From a bacterium (lineage in GTDB: Bacteria > Krumholzibacteriota > Krumholzibacteria > LZORAL124-64-63): 14,358 bases of DNA. The translations under genes and the position numbers were made by a program. Of this stretch, positions 1-8,315 are shown in pieces; the first letter of the stretch is position 1; each line of letters opens with the position of its first letter. The notes below the pieces were generated by a model, which saw only the letters and a list, made by a program, of their open reading frames with translations, was not told where the DNA came from and made no database searches. The stretch is taken from the NCBI GenBank assembly GCA_030592025.1, contig JAUUZX010000003.1, forward strand, positions 1 through 14,358. Direction: 5' to 3'.

Positions 1-1770
1 CACCTGGGCTACGGCATGGAGATCGTCACCAGCGACGGCACCAACGCCGCCATCCGTCTGCTCCACGACGAGGTCATCAAGGAGATCAGCCTCACCACCG
101 GCACCCCGTGGCTCGACACCACCTACCGCGTCGGCCCCGCCTCGCACTGGCTGCAGGCCGGATTCTCGCCCTCCCTCGTCGACCTCGTGTGGAACGCCGA
201 GATGGACCGGGTGTGGGTGGGCGACCAGGCCTTCATGGGTCAGCACAACCCCAACACCGGCCAGACCGTGGCCTGGGTCCTCGGCGCCGGCGGCGCGAAC
301 CACCAGAAGGAGATCGCGGGCACCCTCATGAAGGGCGACGAGCTGTTCGGCGACGGCGTCTTCCAGGTGCGGCTCTACGCCGGGGCCACGTCGGCCCCCG
401 ACGGCGCGGGTGAGATCGCCGAGTTGCGGGCCTGCGCCAACACCCTCGTCGACACCGAGGGCCCGCGGGCGGTGAGCGCGGAGTACGTGCCGGCCACCGA
501 CCGCCTGCGCGTGACCTTCGACCAGCCGGCCGTCCCCCTCGGCGCCGACGCTGCGGCCTTCGGCCTGGACGAGGACGGCGACGGCACGGCCGAGGTCACC
601 CTTGGCCTGGGCACGTCCGTGGCCGAAACCTCCGCCGCCTGGACCCTCACCTTCCAGCTCGACGCCACGGACGCCGCCGCGGTCGAAGCCCTCGACCCGG
701 CGCAGGTCCTGCTGCTGCTGGACGCTGGCGGCGTGGACGACGAGAACGGCGTCGCGTCCCCCGCGGTGACGGACGCCGACAACCTGGTCATCGCCTTCGT
801 CACCACCAACGGGACCCTGGACGGCCACATCGAGGCCGCCGAGTGGGCCGACAGCTTCCACCTGGACGACGCCGGCGACAGCGTCTGGACGTCGGCCAAC
901 GAGATCGAGGCCCTGCACTGCCGCTGGGACGCGGAGTACCTGTACGTGGCCATCGAGGGCCGGGTCGACGGCAACAGCTGGCTGCTGTACCTGGACGTCG
1001 ACCCCGGCACGGCCAACGGCGCCACGGACCTGACCGCCATCGACGCCTGGGAGCGCGGCGCCAGCTTCACCGCCCCGGGTTTCGCCGCCGACTTCGAGTA
1101 CGGCTGCTACCAGCACCAGTCCATCTACGACGGCGACGGCTTCTGGCAGATCATCTCGCCGACCACGACCCTGGACCGCTCCGGCGAGGTCGTCTCCGCC
1201 TACGACAGCTACCACGCCTGGGGCAACGACGGCGGCAGCGAGCTCGCCATCCCCTGGAACACGCTGTACGGACTCGGCCCCGGCAACGTGCCCGCCGGCG
1301 CGCAGATCAGTCTGGTGGCGGCGATCACCTGGGACCCCGAGCCCGATGGCGAGTTGGGCGGCGACAGCGCCCCCAGCAACACCGTGGCGTCCCTGCCGGT
1401 GATCGACAACGTCTGGACCCTCGACGTGGACACGGACAACAACGGCCAGCCCGACGTGCTGGGCGTGTCCGGTGTACCCCTGGGCAGCAGCGTGCGCCTG
1501 TCCTTGCGCCGCGAGCGCACGGACACCGGCGAGATCATGTTCGCCTTCGAGTTGCCCGGCGTCGGCTCGGTGCCGACGAGGATGTCCATCTACGATCTGC
1601 GCGGACGGACTGTGCGCACCCTGCTGGACGAGGCGCTCCCCGCGGGCGCCCACCGGCAGGCGTGGGCCCGCCGCGACGACAGCGGCCACCGCGTCGCCTC
1701 AGGACTCTATCTGGTTCGACTGAGCGCCGACGGGCAGTCCGTCACACGCAAGGTCGTCATCGTCAAGTAA
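1..1770 (+). CDS. Secreted multidomain beta-sandwich protein with FlgD-like C-terminal tail (5' end outside window)
   Basis: The frame is open from base 1 with no convincing start, so the gene begins upstream; the ATG at 16 is internal or accidental. Counting from that Met, residues 1-150 are an unrecognised region rich in Trp and Gly (WNAEMDRVWVGD). Residues about 155-260 look like an Ig-like or Big_5-type sandwich (TEGPRAVSAEYVPATDRLRV). Residues about 268-480 resemble the DOMON/CBM9-like modules found at the ends of extracellular glucan-active enzymes (TLDGHIEAAEW, then LYVAIEG and LLYLDVDPG). Residues about 505-584 are a FlgD-like sorting/anchor domain (MSIYDLRGRTVRTL, GAHRQAW, VASGLYLVRL, ending KVVIVK), though the usual PNPFNP lead-in is missing. 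It lies 13 bp before the next gene and is probably co-transcribed with it. I infer a cell-surface carbohydrate-binding protein or the C-terminal half of a secreted hydrolase; no catalytic motif is visible. Confidence 0.8.
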   Translation, partial: HLGYGMEIVTSDGTNAAIRLLHDEVIKEISLTTGTPWLDTTYRVGPASHWLQAGFSPSLVDLVWNAEMDRVWVGDQAFMGQHNPNTGQTVAWVLGAGGANHQKEIAGTLMKGDELFGDGVFQVRLYAGATSAPDGAGEIAELRACANTLVDTEGPRAVSAEYVPATDRLRVTFDQPAVPLGADAAAFGLDEDGDGTAEVTLGLGTSVAETSAAWTLTFQLDATDAAAVEALDPAQVLLLLDAGGVDDENGVASPAVTDADNLVIAFVTTNGTLDGHIEAAEWADSFHLDDAGDSVWTSANEIEALHCRWDAEYLYVAIEGRVDGNSWLLYLDVDPGTANGATDLTAIDAWERGASFTAPGFAADFEYGCYQHQSIYDGDGFWQIISPTTTLDRSGEVVSAYDSYHAWGNDGGSELAIPWNTLYGLGPGNVPAGAQISLVAAITWDPEPDGELGGDSAPSNTVASLPVIDNVWTLDVDTDNNGQPDVLGVSGVPLGSSVRLSLRRERTDTGEIMFAFELPGVGSVPTRMSIYDLRGRTVRTLLDEALPAGAHRQAWARRDDSGHRVASGLYLVRLSADGQSVTRKVVIVK

Positions 1771-1783
1771 CGAGGAGGATTCG

Positions 1784-1818
1784 ATGAAGAACCAAGGTGG
1801 TTTGATGAAGAACCAAGG
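1784..1818 (+). repeat. Tandem duplication of the start region, giving two in-frame start codons
   Basis: The 14-mer ATGAAGAACCAAGG occurs at 1784-1797 and again at 1805-1818, exactly 21 bp (seven codons) apart. Each ATG has a purine-rich stretch just before it: GAGGAGG at 1772-1778 for the first, AAGGTGG at 1795-1801 for the second. The encoded N-terminus is MKNQGGLMKNQG, ahead of the signal peptide. The second start gives the more usual signal-peptide length, while the first has the better Shine-Dalgarno sequence. Confidence 0.9.
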
Positions 1819-4213
1819 CTATCGTGTCGCCCCTGTCCTGCTGCTCGTGTTCCTGCTGGCCGCCGGCACGGCCACGGCCCAGGTGGTGCAGGACATCGTC
1901 GTGGACGGCACCAACGACTTCAACGTGCTGAACCTCGTGGAGGACGACATCGGCGACACCCAGGTCACGGAAATCGACCTGGGTGAGATCTACGTCACCA
2001 ACAACGCCGTGAACCTGTTCGTCGGCTATGAATTCGACAAGGGCACCTGGGGTGGGAACCAGATCGGTATCGCCATCGACGTGGGCACCGCCGCCGGCGG
2101 CACCACGGACCCCTGGTCGCGCCAGATCGAGTGGAGCGGGGCCGTCAACAAGCCCGACTTCATCGTCTACTGCAACATCGACAACAACTGGCAGGCTGGC
2201 TACCAGTGGGACGGCGCCGCCTGGGTCGAGTTCGTGCCCCAGGGCCCCGGCACCCTCAACTGGGTGACCAACACGACCTTCGGCGAGCTGGGCCTGCTGC
2301 TCGGTACCCTGGGCATCACGACCGGCACCCAGGTCGGGGTCGAGATCTGGACGACCCAGAACAGCGGGGCCCGGGGCGCCCTGGACATGGCGGCCAACGA
2401 CGCGGTCCAGAACTCGACCCTCACGGCCACGGACTGGGCACCCGTGACACCCGTGGCCGCGACGCTGCTCCACTCCTTCACGATCCTCTCGGCCAGTGAC
2501 ATCGACCCCCCGGTGGTGCAGGCCGTCACGCCCACCAGCCACCCCATCGGCACCGGGCTGGACGTGGTCTTCAACGAGCCCGTCGACCAGACGACCGCCG
2601 AGACCGTCGGCAACTACACCCTGCTGGACCCCGTCGGCACGCCCATTGCCGTGAGCTCGGCGAACCTGGACGGCAGCGCGCCGAACATCGTCCACCTCGT
2701 GCTGGGCACGGCCCTGACCGCGGCGGACGCCCTCTACGACCTGACCGTGGCCAACGTCGAGGACGGGGCGGGCAACGCCATCGCCACCGGCAGCGGTGAC
2801 CAGGTCTGCTTCATGGTGAAGAAGCTCGTCTTCCGCGGCCTGTTCTCGTTCTACCTGCAGAACAACAGCTCGCCCCCCGACGAGTTCAGCATCGAGGGCG
2901 ACCTGGCCCCGGTGACCTTCGGCACCCTGTGCGACACGGGCAACATGGTCGACACGGGCACCGACGACATCTGGGAATACAGCGGTCTCTTCCTGGTGAC
3001 CGGCAACTGCGGCGCGAACACGGCCACCGCCGACCTGCAGTGGAAGTTCGCCTACAACTGCGCCACCTACGAGCCCCTGGCGTCCAACCGCGTCCACACC
3101 CTCGACCTGGCCGCCGGCGCCGTCGACACCCTCGAGTTCTGGTGGAATAACGACGACCCGACCAACTTCCTGGTCGCCCCCATGGACGTGGAGTACTTCG
3201 TGGACATGTCCGGCAGCGGCTACGCCCCGGGCGACACGGTGGGCATCAACGGCAACGTGGCCCCCCTCACCAACGGCCTCCCCTCGGTCACCGAACTGGT
3301 CGACGACGGCACGGGCAACGATGCCGTGGCCGGCGACGGCATCTTCAGCACCCGCGTGCGCTTCGAGGTGGGCGCGGCCAAGAACGTGCTCTACAAGTTC
3401 CTGCTGGGCAGCACCTACGAGTGCTTCGGGCAGACCGACCGTCACGTCTACCTGAACGACGCGGTCTTCGACACCGTGGGCGGCACCCTGGGCCCCCTCG
3501 TGCTGCCGGCGGCCAGGTGGGATCGCTGCAGCACGACCTGGGCTCCGGTCGAGGTCGTCTTCAGCGTGAACTTCAAGCACACCGAGTGGCATGACATCAC
3601 CGGCGCCGACGTCGTGACCCTCAACGGCACGGCCAGCAACACGACCCCGTCGGTGTTCAACTGGGACGTGCCCTCGCTGAACGTCATGGCCGACGACGGT
3701 ATCTATCCCGACGCCGCGGCGGGCGACTGGATCTACACCTGCTCGGTGGTCTTCCCCGACTCGTCGACCCAGTTCACCGAGTACAAGTTCCTGGTGAACG
3801 ACGTCTACGAGTGCATCCTGTCCAACCGGGGCTTCTGGATCGATCCGGACGGGTTCGACGCCGCCGGCAACCCCCAGATCCTGGGGACGGATCGCTGGGG
3901 CTCCTGCGACGTGTCGGGCGTGCCCGGCGCCGCGGTCAGCCTGAGCCTGCACCAGAACTGGCCGAACCCGTTCAACCCGCAAACGACCATCAGCTTCGAT
4001 CTCCCCGCGGCCGGCCACGCCAGCCTGCGGATCTACAATGCGCGTGGCGCTCTCGTGCGCACGCTCAAGGACGAACGCCTGGCCGCCGGCCCGCACACCG
4101 TCGTGTGGGACGGCCGTTCGAATCAGGACGGCGCCGTGGCCAGCGGCGTCTATTTCTACCGGCTCGACGCCTCGGACGAGGTGCAGACCCGGAGGATGAT
4201 GCTGCTCAAGTAG
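1784..4213 (+). CDS. Secreted modular protein: DOMON-like, Ig-like, three starch-binding-like modules, FlgD-like sorting tail
   Basis: Numbering is from the ATG at 1784, which has GAGGAGG five bases upstream; an equally good start lies seven codons on (1805). A signal peptide follows (VAPVLLLVFLLAAGTATAQ). Residues about 30-235 resemble a DOMON/CBM9-like sandwich. About 240-345 is a Big_5-like Ig domain (DIDPPVVQAVTPTSHPIGTG). Three sandwiches related to starch-binding or choice-of-anchor X modules follow at about 347-468, 469-588 and 589-708. The last two share a DDGxxxDxxAGDxI(F/Y) loop (D507 and D637), a YKFL strand followed by YEC (C547, C677) and a closing Cys (C582, C708). A PNPFNPQTTISFDLP lead-in opens the FlgD-like tail (about 724-809, VASGVYFYRL, ending MMLLK). 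I infer a surface-exposed or secreted glucan-binding protein; the ligand is not shown by the sequence. It probably shares a transcript with both neighbours. Confidence 0.85.
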   Translation: MKNQGGLMKNQGYRVAPVLLLVFLLAAGTATAQVVQDIVVDGTNDFNVLNLVEDDIGDTQVTEIDLGEIYVTNNAVNLFVGYEFDKGTWGGNQIGIAIDVGTAAGGTTDPWSRQIEWSGAVNKPDFIVYCNIDNNWQAGYQWDGAAWVEFVPQGPGTLNWVTNTTFGELGLLLGTLGITTGTQVGVEIWTTQNSGARGALDMAANDAVQNSTLTATDWAPVTPVAATLLHSFTILSASDIDPPVVQAVTPTSHPIGTGLDVVFNEPVDQTTAETVGNYTLLDPVGTPIAVSSANLDGSAPNIVHLVLGTALTAADALYDLTVANVEDGAGNAIATGSGDQVCFMVKKLVFRGLFSFYLQNNSSPPDEFSIEGDLAPVTFGTLCDTGNMVDTGTDDIWEYSGLFLVTGNCGANTATADLQWKFAYNCATYEPLASNRVHTLDLAAGAVDTLEFWWNNDDPTNFLVAPMDVEYFVDMSGSGYAPGDTVGINGNVAPLTNGLPSVTELVDDGTGNDAVAGDGIFSTRVRFEVGAAKNVLYKFLLGSTYECFGQTDRHVYLNDAVFDTVGGTLGPLVLPAARWDRCSTTWAPVEVVFSVNFKHTEWHDITGADVVTLNGTASNTTPSVFNWDVPSLNVMADDGIYPDAAAGDWIYTCSVVFPDSSTQFTEYKFLVNDVYECILSNRGFWIDPDGFDAAGNPQILGTDRWGSCDVSGVPGAAVSLSLHQNWPNPFNPQTTISFDLPAAGHASLRIYNARGALVRTLKDERLAAGPHTVVWDGRSNQDGAVASGVYFYRLDASDEVQTRRMMLLK

Positions 4214-4224
4214 TGGCAAGGACA

Positions 4225-4248
4225 GGGCCCCCGCAGCAGCGGGGGCCC
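4225..4248 (+). terminator. Perfect 10-bp GC hairpin between the second and third secreted-protein genes
   Basis: GGGCCCCCGC (4225-4234), loop AGCA, then GCGGGGGCCC (4239-4248) form a perfect stem. No T-run follows (next bases GCACAACCC), so it is not a classical intrinsic terminator. It may be a partial terminator, an mRNA 3'-end stabiliser or a processing signal that lets the downstream gene be expressed at a different level. The Shine-Dalgarno sequence of the next gene begins 13 bases later. Confidence 0.55.
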
Positions 4249-4273
4249 GCACAACCCTCTAAGGAGGAACATC

Positions 4274-5416
4274 ATGCGCAGATTGCTCACGCTCACCTTC
4301 ATCCTCGCGCTCGCGCTGGCCGGCACGGCCCAGGCGACCATCGATTGGGCCGGCAACGCCTACCCCAACTCCGGTGACTCCATCACCCCGGTCGGCGACC
4401 AGTTCGTCGTGGCCCAGGTGTACAAGGCCGGCGTCACCGACGTTCCCGACCAGGGTGCCGACATCGGCGCGACCCTGTTCTACACCACGGACATCGCGGC
4501 CCAGGCCAGCGTGCCCATGGCCTACAACACGGACATCGGCGGCAATGACGAGTACATCGGCTTCGTCCCCCAGACCGCGCTGATCGGCGCCGCCTGGGTC
4601 GACGTGACCGTGGTCTTCGATGACCTGTCCGACGCGTCGACCTTCGAGATCACCGGCGATCAGAACAGCAACCCGCCGCCGCTGCGCTACACCATCGTCG
4701 ACGTCACGCCCAACGACGTCACCGTGACCTTCACCATCTGCATGGACGCCACGACGACCGCGGGTCCGCCCTGCGTCATCGGCGGCAACCCGGCCATCGG
4801 CGACTGGGGCTCGGGCGTCATGTTGACCAACACCTCCGGTGACATCTGGACCGCGGACGTGGTCTTCGCGTCCGGCAGCAACCCCACCTTCGAGTACAAG
4901 TACAGGAAGGACGTCTGCCAGACCTGGGAGGACGGCATCCCCAACCGCGTCGTCACCCTGCCCACCGACGGCGCAACGACCCTCGTCCTGGGCCCCGACA
5001 GCTGGGAAAATGCAGCCCTGGGTTGCGGCCTCGGGTCGATCTTGACCGAGGATAAGGTGCTTTGCATCCAGGTGTGCATGGAGGGCATCGAAACCACCGG
5101 CGCGCTGTGCCTCGTGGGCTCCCTGCCCGGCCTCGACTGGGATCAGGGCGTGGCCATGGCACCCATCGGCGTCAACCTCTACCAGGCCTGCCTGGTCTAC
5201 CCGGCCGGCACGCCGTACCCCATCTTGGGTGTGTACAAGTTCCGCAAGGACGGCTGCGACGCCTGGGAAAGCGTGGCTGACCGCCCGGTGACCATCGACG
5301 ATGCGTCGTTGACGGAAACCACGCTGACCCATGCCTGGGATGACGGTCCCGGGACCTGTGCCGTGGTGCCGACGGAGGATTCCTCCTGGGGCGCGGTGAA
5401 GGCGCAGTATCGGTAG
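4274..5416 (+). CDS. Small secreted protein with two tandem Cys-rich CBM20-like (starch-binding) modules
   Basis: The start is well supported: AAGGAGG at 4261-4267 lies six bases before the ATG, and MRRLLTLTFILALALAGTAQA is a clear signal peptide. Residues about 22-145 form a sandwich of the kind found in extracellular hydrolases (VVAQVYKAGVTDVPDQGADIG, YNTDIGGNDEYIGFVP). Two CBM20-like repeats follow, at about 150-255 and 262-365, with the hallmarks of that fold: (V/L)xG.P...W..GV.M, a W or Y strand, then (E/V)YKYRKD.C.(T/A)WE and NRVVTL. Cys positions match between repeats: C156/C167/C215/C251 and C268/C279/C328/C362, suggesting conserved disulfides; C264 and C306 are extra. Unlike the two genes upstream, it has no FlgD-like tail and ends AVKAQYR, so it may be released or held by a partner. 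CBM20-like folds usually bind alpha-glucans; the ligand here is inferred. A strong terminator follows. Confidence 0.85.
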   Translation: MRRLLTLTFILALALAGTAQATIDWAGNAYPNSGDSITPVGDQFVVAQVYKAGVTDVPDQGADIGATLFYTTDIAAQASVPMAYNTDIGGNDEYIGFVPQTALIGAAWVDVTVVFDDLSDASTFEITGDQNSNPPPLRYTIVDVTPNDVTVTFTICMDATTTAGPPCVIGGNPAIGDWGSGVMLTNTSGDIWTADVVFASGSNPTFEYKYRKDVCQTWEDGIPNRVVTLPTDGATTLVLGPDSWENAALGCGLGSILTEDKVLCIQVCMEGIETTGALCLVGSLPGLDWDQGVAMAPIGVNLYQACLVYPAGTPYPILGVYKFRKDGCDAWESVADRPVTIDDASLTETTLTHAWDDGPGTCAVVPTEDSSWGAVKAQYR

Positions 5417-5445
5417 GAACTTGCGTTGAGTCGTGATGAGAATAG

Positions 5446-5480
5446 GGCCCGGTCCGCGTTGTGCGGGCCGGGCCTTTTTT
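5446..5480 (+). terminator. Rho-independent terminator of the secreted-protein gene cluster
   Basis: GGCCCGGTCCGC (5446-5457), loop GTTGT, then GCGGGCCGGGCC (5463-5474) make a 12-bp stem with one G-U pair, followed at once by TTTTTT (5475-5480). It lies 29 bases after the stop of the upstream gene. Confidence 0.93.
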
Positions 5481-5545
5481 GTCGTTCGGAAAACGCCTCC
5501 GGAGGCTAGACCAGAAAAAAAACGAATGAACTGAGCCCGACGCGC

Positions 5546-6280
5546 TTACTTACCGATCTTGTCCAACAATCCCTGGGCCTTTTCCCCCACTTCATCCGCC
5601 ACGATGCCCCTGACCTTCTTGTCGATCTCGGCCCGGGTGATCTCCGCGGTCGCCTTTCGGGTCAACGCGCCCAGGACGGCCTGGGCAATTGCATCGGGCC
5701 GGGCTCCCTCGGCGCCGCCAATGTCATCGAGGCGAATCGCCGGCAGGTCCAGCGACCGCGCTTCCAGTCCGAGTGCGGTGGCATCGACTTCGATGTGGCC
5801 ATTTTCGAAAACGAACCGCCGGATCCTGATTCGCTTCACGTCATCGCTTTTCTGGTCGCCGCCACCTTCAGGCGAGGCAGCATACTGTTGCAGGTTCTTC
5901 TGCAGTTCGCCGATATTCGACGACCCCCCCTGCAGGAACTCCGCATTGACCACCGGGGCCTGGACGCGGATCTCGTCGATCACGATCGGGTCTTCGCGCA
6001 CGCTATCCAGATCGATGTCCACCGTGATCTCACCGAGGGTGAATGCGTGGCGAGTATCGAAGCCGTCCGGACTGGCGATGCTGAGCCCGGCAATCGTCCC
6101 CCGGCCTTCGCGCAGGGAAATATCGACGCCGGAAACGGCGACGTCGGTCGCCACCACTCGGCTCCCCTGCTCCTCCAAGACCTGGGCGATGATGGAATTG
6201 AGGTTGGACAGGAAAAAGAAAATGCCACCGATACAAACGACCGCAAGTACGGCGATGGCTCCGAGCCAGAACTTCTTCAT
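5546..6280 (-). CDS. Membrane-anchored periplasmic protein with AsmA-like N-terminal region
   Basis: A 244-residue protein. I chose the ATG at 6280 because it places the hydrophobic anchor right at the N-terminus (MKKFWLGAIAVLAVVCIGGI, membrane segment about residues 4-24). An in-frame start further upstream would add 31 polar residues. The rest looks periplasmic: residues about 35-115 have the AsmA-type pattern of short amphipathic strands (VVATDVAVSGVDISLREGRG, GLSIASPDGFDTRHAFTLGE, then DIDLDSVREDPIVIDEIRV). A Gly/Ser-rich stretch and a second strand-rich part follow (about 150-195), then a charged C-terminal helix. It is far shorter than true AsmA or YhdP lipid-transfer proteins, so a bridge function is not implied. 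The upstream gap (6281-6433) holds no ORF. Function unknown; possibly envelope maintenance. It converges on the secreted-protein cluster. Confidence 0.8.
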   Translation of the reverse strand: MKKFWLGAIAVLAVVCIGGIFFFLSNLNSIIAQVLEEQGSRVVATDVAVSGVDISLREGRGTIAGLSIASPDGFDTRHAFTLGEITVDIDLDSVREDPIVIDEIRVQAPVVNAEFLQGGSSNIGELQKNLQQYAASPEGGGDQKSDDVKRIRIRRFVFENGHIEVDATALGLEARSLDLPAIRLDDIGGAEGARPDAIAQAVLGALTRKATAEITRAEIDKKVRGIVADEVGEKAQGLLDKIGK

Positions 6281-6433
6281 GAGATGGCCCCTGTTCGTTC
6301 GGACGTTATGAATGTGATCGTCCATGATACGGCAACCGCCGTCAGGGTTACCGGGATCGGCGGTAGGGTCCAAACACTACCATACATTGACGACCTGCCC
6401 CCATGTGCGTTCACCATCCATACCCGGCAACCC

Positions 6434-7384
6434 CTACTCCCGATACAGAACCTTCCAATCCCTCTTCATGCTCACCTCATGGGCACCGGTGTGCTCCTCG
6501 CACAACCCGCCGATCTTCCCCGGTCGCCCGTACGAGTACTCCCGCTCCTCGTCATCATGATGGATCCCGATCGCGAGCCCTCGCCGCTCGCCGGTGACCG
6601 CATAGTTCGCCATGTAGTAGTCGTTGTTGCTGTTCCCCGCGGCGAAAACCGGTCGCCTCCCGATGCGCTCCTCGATGTGGGCCGGCTTGTGCTCGTGGCC
6701 GTTGTAGTTCTGCTCGGCGCCGCGCTTCATGACGACCGTGCCGTCCGCCAACTCCTCATACACCGGCGTGGTGAAGCTACCGATCACGTGGCCCGGCGGG
6801 ATGTTCAGGACCTCTTCGCTGTAGGCGCGCACGAAGTCCTGGGCCGCGCCCGTGACGATCCACACCTGGAAGTCGTGCTCTCTCAGCAGCGCCATGAGCT
6901 CGAGCATGGGCGCGTAGTAGAGCTTGTCGTGGGTGACCTGGTAGCGCTCGTGGAGGGTGCGACCCAGCCAGGACCGCGCCGAGTCGCGGTAGGCGGTGAC
7001 GGACATGCCGGCGAATGACGCGTTCAACTGGCGGTAGGCCTCGCCGAAGCCGAACTCCCGCAGGGCGCCGCGGTCGTTGGCGAACCAGGCCTTGAAGGGC
7101 ATGGCCTCGGCGTCGATCTCGCCGGCCGCGGCGAAGCTCCGGGCCAGGTCGACCTGGAACGTGGTCGGCGCGTAGCCTGGGCGTTCGTTCCAGCTCGTGC
7201 CGTCGTTGTCGAAAACGGCAATCCGATCCGGGACGGGCACGAAGTCGGGGCTCACCGGGTCGGTGACGGCAGTCAGCCAGTCATTGATGGCCGTCTTGAC
7301 GGGGCCCTCGTTCCAGGCGGCGAGGGGATCGGCGTGGGCGGCGGTGTCCGCCATGAGCAGGGCGAGAACCAGCAGGAAGCGCAT
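6434..7384 (-). CDS. Secreted/periplasmic HAD-superfamily phosphatase-like protein
   Basis: A 316-residue protein. The signal peptide MRFLLVLALLMADTAAHA should be cut after A18. HAD motifs are in order: motif I FDNDGT with nucleophile D59 and acid/base D61; motif II VTGA with T178; motif III Lys K233; motif IV GNSNND with D255. A helical cap lies between motifs I and II (residues about 70-160). The pattern matches a family of exported HAD hydrolases with WNEGP near the start and DNDGT.W.E.P at motif I. Motif IV usually reads GNSxGD; the Asn in place of Gly is a mild deviation. The substrate is unknown, probably a small phosphate ester. The start is shared with the stop of the transporter gene upstream (TGATG, one-base overlap), so translation is likely coupled. 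Confidence 0.88.
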   Translation of the reverse strand: MRFLLVLALLMADTAAHADPLAAWNEGPVKTAINDWLTAVTDPVSPDFVPVPDRIAVFDNDGTSWNERPGYAPTTFQVDLARSFAAAGEIDAEAMPFKAWFANDRGALREFGFGEAYRQLNASFAGMSVTAYRDSARSWLGRTLHERYQVTHDKLYYAPMLELMALLREHDFQVWIVTGAAQDFVRAYSEEVLNIPPGHVIGSFTTPVYEELADGTVVMKRGAEQNYNGHEHKPAHIEERIGRRPVFAAGNSNNDYYMANYAVTGERRGLAIGIHHDDEEREYSYGRPGKIGGLCEEHTGAHEVSMKRDWKVLYRE

Positions 7385-8280
7385 CAGGGGTCCTTTCGGT
7401 CGCGACCCTGCCACCACAACCCGCCCACGATGAGGGCCAGGCCGATGAGGGTCGCCGGGGCGATGTGTTCGCCCAGAATGAAGTGGATGAAGACCAGCGA
7501 GGCAAACGGCGCCAGGAAAATGAGGTTGGCCACCCTCGCCGTCGACGACGCATAGCGCAGGGCCATGAGCCACAGCACGAAGGTGAAGCCCATCTCGAAG
7601 AACCCGACGTAGAGGCCGCCCAGGAGTCCCGGGACACCGAACGAAAAATCGCTGAGCGCCGCCGTGGCCGCCGTGACGAAGGGCAGCGCCCAGGCGAAGC
7701 CCATGAAGAGGCCCACCACCGGGTCGAGGTCGCTGCGGCGGTTGCCGATCCAGTAGAGCGCCCAGAGGATCGTGCTGCCCAACGCGAGGCCCACCCCCAG
7801 GGCCGAGTCGACCCGCAGACTGGTCAGGTCGCCCCGGGTCGCGATGAGCACCACGCCGAAGTAGCACACGAAGCCCGCCAGGACGTCGCGCCGGCGCAGT
7901 TTCTGACCCAGCAACGGCACCGACAGCCAGCTCAGGGTCAGCGCCCATGTGTAGTTGAGGGGCTGGGCCACCTGGGCGGGCAGCAGGTCGTAGGCCTTGA
8001 AGAGCACCAGGTAGTAGAGAAAGGGGTTGAGCAGGCCCAGGCCGAGGGAAAGGAGGTGCTGACGACGGGTAACCCGGGCCAGTTCGCCCACCTGACCCCG
8101 CACCACGAGCACGCCGCCGAGGGCGACCAGCGAGAACACCGTCGCCAGGAAAAGCAACTGCACCGGCTCGAGGTGGCGCAGCGCCAGCTTGAAAGCCGTG
8201 GCCACGGTGGACCAGGCCAGGACGGCGGCGAGGCCGAACAGGCCGGCCCGCCGATCGTTGGTGGGGGTGGAAACCGTCAT
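7384..8280 (-). CDS. EamA/DMT-superfamily inner-membrane transporter
   Basis: About 298 residues with ten predicted membrane helices in two EamA repeats. The first repeat starts at GLFGLAAVLAWSTVATAFKL and includes FYYLVLFKAYDLLPAQVAQPLNYTW. The second includes GLALGSTILWALYWIGNR and ends in GEHIAPATLIGLALIVGGLW, the usual EamA closing helix. Length and topology are normal for drug/metabolite exporters. The substrate cannot be told from sequence. I used the ATG at 8280; a GTG 15 bases upstream (8295) is possible, and neither has a good Shine-Dalgarno sequence. It follows the DUF6249-like gene by about 35 bases and overlaps the HAD gene by one base, so these three probably form one transcript from the promoter at 8749-8779. 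Confidence 0.92.
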   Translation of the reverse strand: MTVSTPTNDRRAGLFGLAAVLAWSTVATAFKLALRHLEPVQLLFLATVFSLVALGGVLVVRGQVGELARVTRRQHLLSLGLGLLNPFLYYLVLFKAYDLLPAQVAQPLNYTWALTLSWLSVPLLGQKLRRRDVLAGFVCYFGVVLIATRGDLTSLRVDSALGVGLALGSTILWALYWIGNRRSDLDPVVGLFMGFAWALPFVTAATAALSDFSFGVPGLLGGLYVGFFEMGFTFVLWLMALRYASSTARVANLIFLAPFASLVFIHFILGEHIAPATLIGLALIVGGLWWQGRDRKDP

Positions 8281-8315
8281 CGCCGGAATGTACACCGGAG
8301 GCCGACGGGACGCAC

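Noticed and set aside
1763..4252. An 829-codon open frame on the minus strand opposite the large secreted-protein gene
   Set aside because: It is the antisense shadow of a GC-rich gene with strong codon bias. The product is low-complexity (runs of V, G, H, D, R) with no domain, and the plus strand has a signal peptide, ribosome site and known folds.
4259..5332. A 357-codon minus-strand frame opposite the CBM20-like gene
   Set aside because: Same antisense pattern and composition, with no recognisable motif. The plus-strand gene is well supported.
5495..5506. Palindrome GCCTCCGGAGGC between convergent genes as a minus-strand terminator
   Set aside because: There is no loop, and only a short T-run follows on the minus strand. 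It may be chance in GC-rich DNA.
6324..6352. GTAACC followed after 16 bases by TATCAT on the minus strand, upstream of the AsmA-like gene
   Set aside because: The first box resembles the ECF -35, but the second does not match GGTCCAAC, and as a sigma-70 promoter the -35 is poor. Too weak to call.
7385..7948. Extension of the HAD frame upstream to 7948
   Set aside because: It runs out of frame through the transporter gene. The signal peptide and TGATG coupling fix the start at 7384.
8067..8074. GGTAACCC inside the transporter gene as a further sigma-factor site
   Set aside because: It is within coding sequence and has no GGTCCAAC partner at the right distance.
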